From the NCBI GenBank assembly GCA_963717475.1, contig OY970337.1:2170001-2234000 (forward strand): a DNA stretch of 64,000 bases, given 5' to 3'. The notes beneath the pieces are model-generated. The model was not told where the DNA came from, made no database searches, and saw nothing but the letters and a program-made list of their open reading frames with translations. A program made the position numbers and the translations under genes. The stretch is from AC-32 sp963717475. Lineage in GTDB: Bacteria; Actinomycetota; Thermoleophilia; Gaiellales; Gaiellaceae. Below, piece after piece: positions 1 to 8,931 of the stretch (the stretch's first letter is position 1; each line of letters opens with the position of its first letter).

Positions 1-97
1 TCGCTCATTGGCCTCTTTGCAGGAAAAACCCGGCCCACTCTAACGAGTTCCCCGGCGGGCGCAGGATTCGGCCGAAGCGCGCGAAAAACTGAGGATC

Positions 98-1702
98 GTG
101 TCCGAGCCGGCCCTGGCGCTCACCACAAGCGAGCTCGTCGTCGACCGCTACCGGCCGCTCCGGCCGCTCGGCAGCGGCGGCTCGGGCTCGGTCTGGCTCG
201 CCCGCGACGAGCGCAACGGCCTCGACGTCGCGCTGAAGATCGTTCCGCGCGAGGGCAAGGCGGCGACGAGAGCCGAGCGCGAGGCGCTTGCAGCTGCGCG
301 CCTGCGCCACAAGCACTGTCTCCGCGCCTACGCGCTCGAGCGCGACAGCCGCAACGTCTACATCGCCTACGAGTACGTCCCCGGCCAGACCATGCGGCAG
401 GCGCTGCGGGCAGGCGAGCTGAACGACGCGGCCGCCGTCGAGGCTGCGGCGCAGGTGCTCGAGGCGCTCGCACACGCGCACAGCCGCGGGGTCGTCCACC
501 GCGACGTCAAGCCCTCCAACATCCTCGTCGCCGAGAGCGAGGAGATCTCTGTGCGGCTGCTCGACTTCGGCCTCGCACAGCTGGCAGAAGAGGAGTCGCT
601 GACGGCGACCGGAGACGTGCCGGGCACGCTCGCGTACGTGCCACCCGAGCGGCTGCGCGGGGAGCCGGGCGAGCCGTCAGCGGACATCTGGGCCGTCGGG
701 GTGATGCTCTGGGAGGCACTTGCCGGCTTCCATCCGTTCTGGAACGGCTCACTGCTCGAGACCGCGAAGCGGATCGAGACGGGCGCGGCGCCGCTCGCCC
801 AGGTGCGGCCGGACCTGCCAAAGCCGCTCTGCGCCCTCGTCGACCGCATGCTCGCCCTCGACTCGGCCGCGCGCCCGCCGGCGGCGCTGCTGTCCCACGA
901 GCTGCGCGACGCACTCGCCGAGCGGATTCGGCGCAAGTCGAAGGGGGGCGGGATCTCGCTCGACCTCGACCTGCCGCTTCGTCTCGCCGGCCCGGCCGCG
1001 GCTGGCGTGTTCGCCGGGTGGACGGCGGCCGCGCTGCCCTTCTACCCCGGCGCCGCGGGCGCGCTGCTCGGCGTTCTCGCCTTCGCGCTTGCGTTCGCCC
1101 GGCCGCTGATCGGCCTTGCGTTCGCCCTCGCGGTGCCGCTCTTCCCGCTCGGAAACATCTCGTCCGGGCTGGCGATCGTCTACGGCTTCCTCGCCTGCAT
1201 CTGGCTCGCGCTCGCCTGGCGCTCGCCGGAGGACGGCCTGTTCGCCACCGCGGGCCCGCTGCTCGCGCCGATCCAGGCGCTCGGCCTGCTGCCGCTCGCC
1301 GCCCAGGGCGTGCGCAGCCTCCCGCGCCGGGCGGTGCAGGTCGCAGTGGCGGTCCTGCTCGCTGCGATCGTCGCCGGGCTCAGGCACGCCTCGCTGCCGT
1401 TCACCGGCGCCGCGCCTCCGAAGGGGCTCGGGATCGCCGGCAGCCAGGACCCCGTGGCCGTCGCCTACGCGCTCGGGCGCGCGCTGCTCGACCGCCCGCA
1501 GCTACTCCTCGAAGCGCTCGTCCTCGCGGCCGTAGCAGTCGCGATGCCGTTCGCCCGCGCCCGCGGCCCCTGGGGAATCGCCGGCCTCGGCGCCGCCATG
1601 ATCGCGCTCACGCTCCTGCCTGCACCCACCGTCGCAGCTGCGCCGCTCGTCGTCGCCGCCTGGGCCACCTGCATCGTCCTGGCGCTCAAGGCCCGGAGTT
1701 AG
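98..1702 (+). CDS. Membrane Ser/Thr protein kinase with polytopic C-terminus
   Basis: Hanks-type kinase of 534 residues. The kinase domain spans about residues 18-270: glycine loop LGSGGSGSVW at 24-33, ATP-anchoring Lys47, catalytic loop HRDVKPSN with Asp136, DFG at 156-158 and a PPE motif at 182-184 in place of APE. Residues ~290-534 are strongly hydrophobic and should form about six to eight membrane segments; they carry no PASTA repeats. It starts at a GTG and lies 30 bp upstream of the FHA/phosphatase/RodA cluster, so it probably belongs to the same phospho-signalling unit and may take the place of pknA. The fusion of a kinase to a multi-span membrane domain has no ligand domain that I recognise. 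Kinase activity is well supported; substrates are not known. Confidence 0.88.
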   Translation: MSEPALALTTSELVVDRYRPLRPLGSGGSGSVWLARDERNGLDVALKIVPREGKAATRAEREALAAARLRHKHCLRAYALERDSRNVYIAYEYVPGQTMRQALRAGELNDAAAVEAAAQVLEALAHAHSRGVVHRDVKPSNILVAESEEISVRLLDFGLAQLAEEESLTATGDVPGTLAYVPPERLRGEPGEPSADIWAVGVMLWEALAGFHPFWNGSLLETAKRIETGAAPLAQVRPDLPKPLCALVDRMLALDSAARPPAALLSHELRDALAERIRRKSKGGGISLDLDLPLRLAGPAAAGVFAGWTAAALPFYPGAAGALLGVLAFALAFARPLIGLAFALAVPLFPLGNISSGLAIVYGFLACIWLALAWRSPEDGLFATAGPLLAPIQALGLLPLAAQGVRSLPRRAVQVAVAVLLAAIVAGLRHASLPFTGAAPPKGLGIAGSQDPVAVAYALGRALLDRPQLLLEALVLAAVAVAMPFARARGPWGIAGLGAAMIALTLLPAPTVAAAPLVVAAWATCIVLALKARS

Positions 1703-1732
1703 AGTTCCGGCAGGGGGCATAACCCCCGCGGC

Positions 1733-2497
1733 ATGAGCGTCCTCAGGAACATCGAGAACCGGATCGAGGGCCTGTTCGAGGGCGTCTTCGGCAGGGCCTT
1801 TCGCACGCACGTGCAACCGGTCGAGCTCGCGCGCAAGCTGGTCAAGGAGATGGAGGACCATCGCGTCGTCTCCGTCTCGCGCGTGTACGCGCCCAACGAG
1901 TACGTCGTCTACCTCGGCCCCACCGACCGCGAGCAGTTCGCGAGCTACGAGGAATCGCTGTGCAAGGAGCTCCAGGACTACGTCGCCGAGAACGCGCGCC
2001 GCGAGCGCTACGAGCTGCTCTCGCCGCCGGAGGTGAAGTTCGAGACCGACGACGACCTCGAGATGGGCGAGTTCGGAATCGCCACCCGGATGGTCCAGGG
2101 CGCGGTCCCGAAGCCCGGCGAGCCGCCCTCGGAGCCCGAGCCCGGCGCGACGATGATCTACCGCAAGCCGGTGGAGACCGAGGCGGTGTCCGTGGAGGAG
2201 CTCGGCCTCGGGCGCGAGACCGTCAGCCTCGAGGTCAACGGCAAGAAGCACGAGCTCGATGGCGTCCAGACGACGATCGGGCGCTCCAAGGAGTGCGAAA
2301 TCCAGCTGCCCGACCCGAACGTCTCGCGCAAGCACGCCGAGGTCCGCCAGGAAGGCGCGGCCTACTGGGCGATCGACCTCGACTCCACGAACGGGATGGA
2401 GGTGAACGGGCGCCGCCTCAAGCGGGCGAAGCTGCGCCAGGGCGACACGATCACGGTCGGCTCGACCGAGCTCGTCTTCCGGCGGGAGACCGAGTGA
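1733..2497 (+). CDS. fhaA: FhaA-like protein (DUF3662 + FHA domain)
   Basis: 254 residues. The N-terminal ~115 residues match the DUF3662 family seen in mycobacterial FhaA (start MSVLRNIENRIEGLFEGVF). An FHA phosphothreonine-binding domain follows at ~170-254, with the signatures TIGRSKEC, SRKHAE and DSTNGMEVNG. In mycobacteria FhaA binds phosphorylated partners such as MviN and helps regulate late peptidoglycan synthesis. It is the first gene of a tightly packed run: its TGA overlaps the GTG of the next FHA gene by 4 bp. The shorter length relative to mycobacterial FhaA reflects a much reduced linker. Family assignment is firm; partners are inferred from the family. Confidence 0.9.
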   Translation: MSVLRNIENRIEGLFEGVFGRAFRTHVQPVELARKLVKEMEDHRVVSVSRVYAPNEYVVYLGPTDREQFASYEESLCKELQDYVAENARRERYELLSPPEVKFETDDDLEMGEFGIATRMVQGAVPKPGEPPSEPEPGATMIYRKPVETEAVSVEELGLGRETVSLEVNGKKHELDGVQTTIGRSKECEIQLPDPNVSRKHAEVRQEGAAYWAIDLDSTNGMEVNGRRLKRAKLRQGDTITVGSTELVFRRETE

Positions 2498-2982
2498 TTC
2501 GGGCGTCGATCGCCGTCGAGGAGGCGCTGCTCGTCCTCAAGGTCGTCTTCCTCGTCCTGCTCTACCTCTTCATCTGGCGGATCGTGCGGTCGGCGGTGCG
2601 CGACGTCACGCTTCCGCAGGAGAGCTTCATCCTCGCGCCGGGCTCGATCCCGGGCCTCGGCGGCGGCGAGGAGCACGCGGTCGAGGCCGGCAAGCTCGAC
2701 GGTCCTGAAGAGCCCCGCCCTGGACGAGGGCGACGAGTGGGAGCTCGACTCGAGCCCACTACGCTCGGCCGCGGCGCCCAGAACGACGTGCCGCTCGACA
2801 AGGACGAGTACGCGTCCTCGAGCCACGCGCGGATCGAGCCCCGCCGCGACGGCGTCTGGGTCGAGGACATCGGCTCCACGAACGGCACGTACCTGAACGG
2901 GATCCGCCTGACGCGGCCGAAGCGGCTGACGCCCGGCGACGTCGTGCGCGTCGGCGAGACGGAGCTGAGGTACGACGCGTGA
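2494..2982 (+). CDS. fhaB: FhaB-like membrane-anchored FHA protein
   Basis: 162 residues starting at GTG 2494, which overlaps the fhaA stop (GTGA). Residues ~8-30 form one hydrophobic segment (LLVLKVVFLVLLYLFIWRI), followed by a linker and an FHA domain at ~85-160 with LGRGAQNDV, SSHARIE and GSTNGTYLNG. This is the architecture of mycobacterial FhaB/FipA, a cytoplasmic-face phosphothreonine reader linked to the divisome and to the PknA/PknB pathway. The open frame continues further upstream, but that part is out of phase with any known family and lies inside fhaA, so the GTG was chosen. The gene ends inside the 4-bp overlap with the PP2C gene. Confidence 0.88.
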   Translation: MIRASIAVEEALLVLKVVFLVLLYLFIWRIVRSAVRDVTLPQESFILAPGSIPGLGGGEEHAVEAGKLDGPEEPRPGRGRRVGARLEPTTLGRGAQNDVPLDKDEYASSSHARIEPRRDGVWVEDIGSTNGTYLNGIRLTRPKRLTPGDVVRVGETELRYDA

Positions 2983-4154
2983 AGGTCGCACGCAGCGCCG
3001 CCGCCACCGACCCGGGCCGCCGCCGCCGGCACAACGAGGACGCCTACGTCTGCGAGCCGCCGCTGTTCGCCGTCGCCGACGGGATCGGCGGCGCGCAGGC
3101 CGGCGAGGTCGCGTCGCGGCTCGCGGCCACCGCTCTTCGGGAGACCGGCGCAGACGGCGCGGATCCGAGGCGCCACGTCGACGCGCTGATCCAGGAGGCC
3201 AACCGCCGCGTCTACGAGCGGCAGACGAGCGACGCCTCCGCCTCCGGGATGGGAACGACGATCACCGTCGCGCTGCTCCACGACGACATGGTCTGGATCG
3301 GACACGTCGGCGACTCGCGCGCGTACCTGGTCCGAAACGGCGAGCTCGAGCAGCTGACCGAGGACCACTCGCTGGTCGCCGAGCTCGTCCGCAGCGGCAA
3401 GCTCTCGCCGGAGGAGGCCGAGACGCACCCGCAGCGCTCCGTGGTGACGCGTGCCCTCGGCACCGACCCGAACGTCGACGTCGACACCTTCGAGGTCAAG
3501 GGTCGCACGGGCGACCTCTACATGCTCTGCTCCGACGGCCTCACGACGATGGTCGACGACGGCACGATCCTCGAGGAGATCGACCGCAACCGCGACGACC
3601 TGAAGTCCGCGGCGAAGGCGCTCGTCCGCGCGGCCAACCGCGGCGGCGGCGAGGACAACATCACGGTCGTCTTCTTCGAGCTCGGGACCGAGCAGGAGCA
3701 CGCCGACGCGCAAACGGTGGCGCTCCCACCGCCGCGGGAGCAGGTCGCCGACGACGAGGAGGACACCCTCGACGAGGTCGACGGGGTGAAGCCGATCGCG
3801 GTCGAGGAGGAGGCCGCCCGGCCGCGCCGCCGCGACGAGCGGCATCCGGTGCGCCGTGGCCTCCTGTTCGTGGCGCTCCTGTTCGTCGCGCTGATCGCCT
3901 GCGCATTCGCGGTCTGGGGCCTCTGGCGCTCGCACTTCGTGGGCGCCGAGGCGGACGGCCACGTCGCCGTCTACCAGGGAGTCCCGTGGGACATCGCGGG
4001 CAACGTGCGCCTCTACCGAACGGTCTACGTGAGCCCGCTGCTGACCGCCCAGCTGAGCCAGCAGGAGCGCAAGAAGCTCTTCGACCACAACCTGGTGACC
4101 GAGTCGTCGGCGCTGTCCCAGGTGCACCGCTACGAGCAGGAGATGGGTAAATGA
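2979..4154 (+). CDS. pstP: PP2C-type Ser/Thr protein phosphatase, membrane-anchored
   Basis: 391 residues. Metal-binding and fold motifs of the PPM/PP2C family are all present: RHNEDAY near residue 14, ADGIGG near 31, GMGTTITVALL, HVGDSRAYL, CSDGLTTMVDD and GGEDNITVVFF. A charged linker leads to one transmembrane segment at ~290-312 (GLLFVALLFVALIACAFAVW) and an extracytoplasmic tail of ~80 residues, as in mycobacterial PstP. It dephosphorylates the cluster's Ser/Thr kinases and their targets. It starts at GTG 2979 overlapping the fhaB stop by 4 bp. Position and architecture match the actinobacterial pstP locus. Confidence 0.92.
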   Translation: MKVARSAAATDPGRRRRHNEDAYVCEPPLFAVADGIGGAQAGEVASRLAATALRETGADGADPRRHVDALIQEANRRVYERQTSDASASGMGTTITVALLHDDMVWIGHVGDSRAYLVRNGELEQLTEDHSLVAELVRSGKLSPEEAETHPQRSVVTRALGTDPNVDVDTFEVKGRTGDLYMLCSDGLTTMVDDGTILEEIDRNRDDLKSAAKALVRAANRGGGEDNITVVFFELGTEQEHADAQTVALPPPREQVADDEEDTLDEVDGVKPIAVEEEAARPRRRDERHPVRRGLLFVALLFVALIACAFAVWGLWRSHFVGAEADGHVAVYQGVPWDIAGNVRLYRTVYVSPLLTAQLSQQERKKLFDHNLVTESSALSQVHRYEQEMGK

Positions 4155-4222
4155 GCGTAGGCTCGACGGAGCTCATCAAAGAGCGGAGGCGGCGGCTTTG
4201 CCGGCGCCGGGAGCGGGCATGA
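4151..4222 (+). other. Short frame bridging pstP and rodA; possible true rodA N-terminus
   Basis: A 23-codon frame begins at ATG 4151, overlapping the pstP stop as ATGA, and ends at TGA 4220-4222, overlapping the ATG of the SEDS gene at 4219. It reads MSVGSTELIKERRRRL and then shifts. One missing base near 4196-4200 would fuse it in phase to the SEDS protein and give that protein a basic cytoplasmic N-terminus. The neat overlaps at both ends suggest either a tiny coupled frame or the real start of rodA cut by an indel. I cannot choose between these. Confidence 0.3.
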
Positions 4223-5481
4223 GTCTCCGCAACCGCGAGCTCGCGAATCTGATCGTCGTCGGGATCCTGACGGCGCTGGGGTTCGCGAGCGTCTACATCG
4301 CGCGGCAGGCGGTCGTCTCGACGGCGTCGCTCTCGTACGCCGGGTTCTTCTTCGCGCTCTACCTCGCCGCGCACCTCGTCTGCCGGCTGACGGTGCCGAA
4401 CGCGGATCCGTACCTGCTGCCGATGGCCGCGCTGCTGACGGCGATCGGCCTCACCGAGATCTACCGCCTCGACCCGACCGACGCCTTCCGCCAGGCCCTC
4501 TGGATCGTGGTCGCGGTGATCGCGCTGGGCGCGACGCTGCTTCTTCTCCGCGAGGACTACCGGCGGCTGGAGAGCTACAAGTACCTCTTCGGCCTCGGCG
4601 CGATCGTGCTGCTGATGCTGCCCGCGCTCCCCGTGGTCGGCCAGTCCGTGAACGGCGCGCGTCTCTGGGTTCACGTCGGCTCGCTCCAGTTCCAGCCGGG
4701 TGAGCTCGCGAAGATCTTCCTGATCGTCTTCCTCGCGGGCTACTTGCGCGAGAAGCGCGAGGTTTTGGCGCAAGGAAGGCTGAAGGACTTCGGCCCGCTG
4801 CTTCTGATCTGGGGCGGCGCGATGCTCGTCCTCGTCGAGACGAACGACCTCGGCTCGGCGCTCCTCTACTTCGGGATCTTCCTCTCGATGCTCTACGTCG
4901 CGACCGCGCGGATCGGCTACGTGCTGGCCGGGGCGGCGCTCTTCGTCGTCGGTGCGGTCGGCGCCTACCTGACGATCGCGCACGTGCGAACGCGCGTCCA
5001 GATCTGGCTCGACCCGTGGGCGCACGTGCACACGACCGGCTATCAGGTGACCCAGTCGCTCTACTCGATCTCCAACGGCGGCTTCACGGGGGCCGGGCTC
5101 GGCAAGGGCACGTTCACGACGACGAACGGCGCGCAGCTGATCCCCTCCGCGAACACGGACTTCATCTACTCGGTGATCGCGCAGGAGCTCGGGCTGATCG
5201 GCGCGGCCGCACTGCTGCTCCTGTTCATGCTCTTCGTCGCCCGCGGGATGAAGATCGCGATGCTCGCCGACGACGGCTTCTCCAAGCTCCTCGCGACGGG
5301 CCTGACGTTCTCGTTCGCGCTGCAGACGTTCATCATCGTCGGCGGGATCCTCCGCGTGATCCCGCTGACGGGCGTCACGCTCCCGTTCGTCAGCTACGGC
5401 GGCTCGAGCGTCGTCGCGAACTTCGTGCTGCTCGCGGGCCTCCTGCTCGTGTCCAACCGCACCGGGGAGCAGCACAGGTGA
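4219..5481 (+). CDS. rodA: SEDS-family peptidoglycan glycosyltransferase (RodA/FtsW)
   Basis: About 420 residues, almost entirely membrane segments. SEDS signatures are present: QPGELAKIFLIVFLAGYL, NTDFIYSVIAQELGLIGA, and the C-terminal GVTLPFVSYGGSS loop. The family polymerises lipid II into glycan strands, working with a class B PBP, which here is the next gene. I chose ATG 4219 because GGGAGC lies about 5 bp upstream; TTG 4198 is in phase and would add seven residues. The stop overlaps the GTG of pbpA by 4 bp. RodA is preferred over FtsW because of the FhaA-FhaB-PstP-RodA-PbpA-PknB order, but the two cannot be separated by sequence reading alone. Confidence 0.9.
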   Translation: MSLRNRELANLIVVGILTALGFASVYIARQAVVSTASLSYAGFFFALYLAAHLVCRLTVPNADPYLLPMAALLTAIGLTEIYRLDPTDAFRQALWIVVAVIALGATLLLLREDYRRLESYKYLFGLGAIVLLMLPALPVVGQSVNGARLWVHVGSLQFQPGELAKIFLIVFLAGYLREKREVLAQGRLKDFGPLLLIWGGAMLVLVETNDLGSALLYFGIFLSMLYVATARIGYVLAGAALFVVGAVGAYLTIAHVRTRVQIWLDPWAHVHTTGYQVTQSLYSISNGGFTGAGLGKGTFTTTNGAQLIPSANTDFIYSVIAQELGLIGAAALLLLFMLFVARGMKIAMLADDGFSKLLATGLTFSFALQTFIIVGGILRVIPLTGVTLPFVSYGGSSVVANFVLLAGLLLVSNRTGEQHR

Positions 5482-6984
5482 ACCGGCAGATCACGCGTCT
5501 CGCGCTCGTCGGCCTCGTCCTGATCGCGCTGCTGATCGTGTGGACGACCTACTGGCAGACCTGGGCGGCCGCCGGGCTCGCCGACCGCCAGGACAACGCG
5601 ATCAAGCTCGTCGCGCAGTTCTCGATCAAGCGCGGCGCTCATCCGGGCGGCCGACGGCGAGATCCTCGCGACCAACAGGCGGAAGAAGACGAAGTCGGGC
5701 CAGACCATCTTCTTCCGGCGCTACCCGAAGGGCAGCCTGTTCGCGCACCTCGTCGGCTACTCGACGGTCTCGCGCGCCCGCACCGGGCTCGAGGCCTCGG
5801 AGAACGACTTCCTCACGGGCTCGAACACGAACCTGAAGAGCGTGATCGACACGACCCTCGCGAAGCTGAGCGGGGCGACGATCAAGGGCAACACCCTCTG
5901 GCTGACCATCCGCCCGTCCGCGCAGCGCGTCGCGATGCAGCAGCTCGCCGGCAAGTGCGGCGCCGCGGTCGCCCTCGACCCGCGCACGGGCGCCGTCCTC
6001 ACGATGGCCTCGCAGCCGACCTTCAACCCGAACGCGGTCGAGTCGAACTTCGGCTCGATCCTGCGCACCCGTGCTCCCTGCTCGCCTGCCTCGCCTTTGC
6101 GCAACCGCGCGACCGACTACCCGCTGACGCCGGGCTCGACGTTCAAGATGATCACGACCGCAGCCGCGCTGGATTCCGGCCACTACCTGCCCAACTCGCG
6201 CTTCGTCGACAAGGGCTACTGCACCGAGTACGGCCAGAAGGTGCACAACTTCGCCGACCAGGGGAACGTCGAGGTCTTCGGCTCCGTCGACTTCCTGCAG
6301 GCGTTCGAGCACTCGATCAACGCGGTCTTCTGCGAGATCGGGCAGAAGATCGGCGCGACGGAGATCCTGAACGCGAGCAAGCGCTTCGGCTTCTACAAGG
6401 ACCCGCCGCTCGAGACGCCGTCCTCGGAGCGCGCGCCGAGCGGCCTCTACAACCAGCGCAACCAGCTCTTCGACCCGAAGAACCCGACCCAGGTCGACGT
6501 CGGCCGCCTCGCGTTCGGCCAGGGGCCCGAGAACGCGCATCCGCTCGTCACGCCGCTGCAGATGGCGATGGCCGCAGGCGGGGTCGCGAACGACGGCGTG
6601 ATCATGCGGCCCTACGTCGTCGCGCGCATAACCTCGCCGGGCGGCTCCGTGATCGTGCGCACGAAGCCGCACAAGTACAAGCGGGCGATCAAGCCGAGCA
6701 CGGCCGATGCGATCAATCAGATGATGCAGGCGGTCGTGACCGGCGGCACCGGGACGGCGGCCCAGATTCCCGGCGTGAAGGTCGCCGGCAAGACCGGCAC
6801 CGCGGAGACCGGCGGGGCGGGGACCCCGAACACGACCTGGTTCGTCGCCTTCGCCCCGGCCGACCACCCGACCGTGGCCGTCGCGGTCGTCCTCCAGAAC
6901 CAGAGGGGCTCCGGCGGCACCACGGCCGCACCGATCGCGAAGTCCATCATGGAGGCGTTACTGCCCGGGGGGTCGAATCACTAG
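5478..6984 (+). CDS. pbpA: Class B penicillin-binding protein PbpA (frameshifted)
   Basis: Transpeptidase that cross-links peptidoglycan with the SEDS partner encoded upstream. An N-terminal membrane anchor (LALVGLVLIALLIVWTTYW) is followed by a short dimerisation region. The transpeptidase domain has the catalytic motif STFK (TPGSTFKMITTA), an SxN motif in HSINAVF and KTGT in VAGKTGTAET. The start GTG 5478 overlaps the rodA stop. The frame changes by +1 near 5636, after FSIKRG and before LIRAADGE, consistent with one extra base; both halves are needed for the family's normal ~490 residues. The break falls in a conserved stretch with no sign of decay elsewhere, so I regard the gene as functional and the shift as a probable sequence error. 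Confidence 0.88.
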
Positions 6985-6996
6985 CCTCATGGAGCG

Positions 6997-8931
6997 ATGG
7001 CCGTAACGGACACTTTGATCGACACGGTCTTCGACGGCCGGTACAAGATCATCCGCAAGCTCGGCGCCGGCGGGATGGCCGACGTCTACCTCGCCGAAGA
7101 CCAGGAGCTCGGGCGGCGGGTCGCGATCAAGATCCTCAACGACCGGCACGCGGCCGACGACCAGTTCATCGAGCGCTTCCGCCGCGAGGCGAAGAACGCC
7201 GCCGGCCTCTCCCACCCGAACATCGTCTCGATCTACGACCGCGGCGACTCCGAGGGCACGTACTACATCGCGATGGAGTATCTCGAGGGGCGCTCGCTGA
7301 AGGAGCTGATCGTCAGCCGCGGCTCTGCGCCGGTCCGGACCGCGATCGAGTACGCGCGGCAGATCCTCGCGGCAGTCGGCGCCGCCCACAAGCAAGGGAT
7401 CGTCCACCGCGACATCAAGCCGCACAACGTGCTCGTCGGGCCCGAGGGGCGCTTGAAGGTGACGGACTTCGGGATCGCGCGCTCGGGCGCGAGCCAGATG
7501 ACCGAGGTCGGCTCGATCATCGGCACCGCGCAGTACCTCTCGCCGGAGCAGGCGCGCGGCTCGCAGGTCGACCAGACCTCGGACATCTACTCGGTCGGCG
7601 TCGTCCTCTACGAGCTGCTCACCGGCCAGGTGCCGTTCACGGGCGACACGCCGCTCGAGATCGCGATGAAGCACCTCTCGGAGGTGCCGAAGCCGCCGTC
7701 GGAGCTGCGCGAGGACGTCCCGCCGGATCTGGACATGGTCGTCCTGCGCGCGCTGGCCAAGGATCCCTCGGAGCGCTACCAGAGCGCCGAGGAAATGGAC
7801 GCCGACCTGGAGCGGATCCTCAACGGGCTGCCGGTCGGGGAGGACACCGCTGCGGCCGCAACGGCGGTCCTGGCGGGGTCGGGCGTGCTGGCCGCGGCGC
7901 CGACCTCGGTGATCACGCGGCCGACGGAGGCCGCACCCACGCGCGCGGTGCCTCCGGGCTCGACGCCGCCGGCCGGCTACTACGGCTACGAGGGCCCGCC
8001 GCGCCGCCGCAGGCCGGTCTGGCCGTGGGTGCTCGCCGTCCTGCTGCTCGCCGCGGCCGGGGTCGCCGCGTGGTTCGCGTACACGAAGATCCAGGACCAG
8101 CTGAACGCGAGCAAGCCGGTGGCCGTCCCGAGCGTGGTCGGAATCCGCCAGTCGCTCGCCGAGCAGCAGCTCCGCGAGAGGACGCTCGTGCCGCACGTGA
8201 CCCACAGGCCGAGCACGACCGTCCTCAAGGGCTACGTGATCGACCAGAGCCCGAACGCGGGCCTGCACGTCGCGAAGAACAGCACCGTCGACCTGACGGT
8301 CTCGACCGGCAAGCCGAAGGTGCAGGTGCCCGACGTGGTCGGCAAGAACCGCGACGACGCGGTCAGCGCGCTCACGAGCGCCGGGCTGAAGGCAAAGGTG
8401 GTCGAGATCCATTCGAGCAAGACCCCGGACACCGTCACCGGCCAGTTCCCGCACGCGGGCACGAAGGTGACGCGCGGGTCGCCTGTGCAGATCAACGTCT
8501 CCACCGGCCCGAAGCCGGTCACCGTCCCCAACGTCGTGGGGCTGACCTACGACCAGGCGAGCGCCACGCTGCAGAGCCAGGGGTTCGGCGTGAAGCGAGT
8601 CAACGTCGACAGCGACCAGCCGAAGGACGAGGTCGTCTCCCAGGAGCCGAGCGGCACTGCCGCGCCGGGAGCCACGGTCACCTTGAGCGTCTCCAAGGGA
8701 CCGAAGCAGGCGACCGTCCCGGACGTGACGAGCCAGGACGAGGACTCGGCGCGCTCGACGCTGGAGAGCGCCGGCTTCACGGTGACCGTCCAGCAGCAGG
8801 ACGTGGGCGACCCGGGCCTCGACGGGATCGTGCTCTCACAGAGCCCGAGGGGCGGCACCAAGGCGGACAAGGGCTCGACGGTCACGATCACCGTGGGTCG
8901 CCTGACGTCGCCCCCACCGCCGCCGCCGTGA
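6997..8931 (+). CDS. pknB: PASTA-domain Ser/Thr protein kinase PknB
   Basis: 644 residues. Kinase domain ~14-275 has LGAGGMADVY, Lys45, HRDIKPHN with Asp139, DFG at 157-159 and SPEQARG. One transmembrane segment lies at ~346-366 (WPWVLAVLLLAAAGVAAWF). Four PASTA repeats follow (~375-640; VPSVVG, VPDVVG, VPNVVG, VPDVTS), which bind muropeptides or lipid II outside the cell. The tail ends in a run of prolines. The kinase controls wall synthesis and division through FHA proteins, SEDS/PBP enzymes and MviN. A GGAG sits immediately before the ATG. The stop overlaps the next gene (ddl) by 4 bp, which links the kinase directly to D-Ala-D-Ala synthesis. Confidence 0.95.
   Translation: MAVTDTLIDTVFDGRYKIIRKLGAGGMADVYLAEDQELGRRVAIKILNDRHAADDQFIERFRREAKNAAGLSHPNIVSIYDRGDSEGTYYIAMEYLEGRSLKELIVSRGSAPVRTAIEYARQILAAVGAAHKQGIVHRDIKPHNVLVGPEGRLKVTDFGIARSGASQMTEVGSIIGTAQYLSPEQARGSQVDQTSDIYSVGVVLYELLTGQVPFTGDTPLEIAMKHLSEVPKPPSELREDVPPDLDMVVLRALAKDPSERYQSAEEMDADLERILNGLPVGEDTAAAATAVLAGSGVLAAAPTSVITRPTEAAPTRAVPPGSTPPAGYYGYEGPPRRRRPVWPWVLAVLLLAAAGVAAWFAYTKIQDQLNASKPVAVPSVVGIRQSLAEQQLRERTLVPHVTHRPSTTVLKGYVIDQSPNAGLHVAKNSTVDLTVSTGKPKVQVPDVVGKNRDDAVSALTSAGLKAKVVEIHSSKTPDTVTGQFPHAGTKVTRGSPVQINVSTGPKPVTVPNVVGLTYDQASATLQSQGFGVKRVNVDSDQPKDEVVSQEPSGTAAPGATVTLSVSKGPKQATVPDVTSQDEDSARSTLESAGFTVTVQQQDVGDPGLDGIVLSQSPRGGTKADKGSTVTITVGRLTSPPPPPP

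Noticed and set aside
1..97. Possible upstream gene end at the left edge
   Set aside because: No frame with recognisable protein content; the 97 bp look like a leader region for the first kinase.
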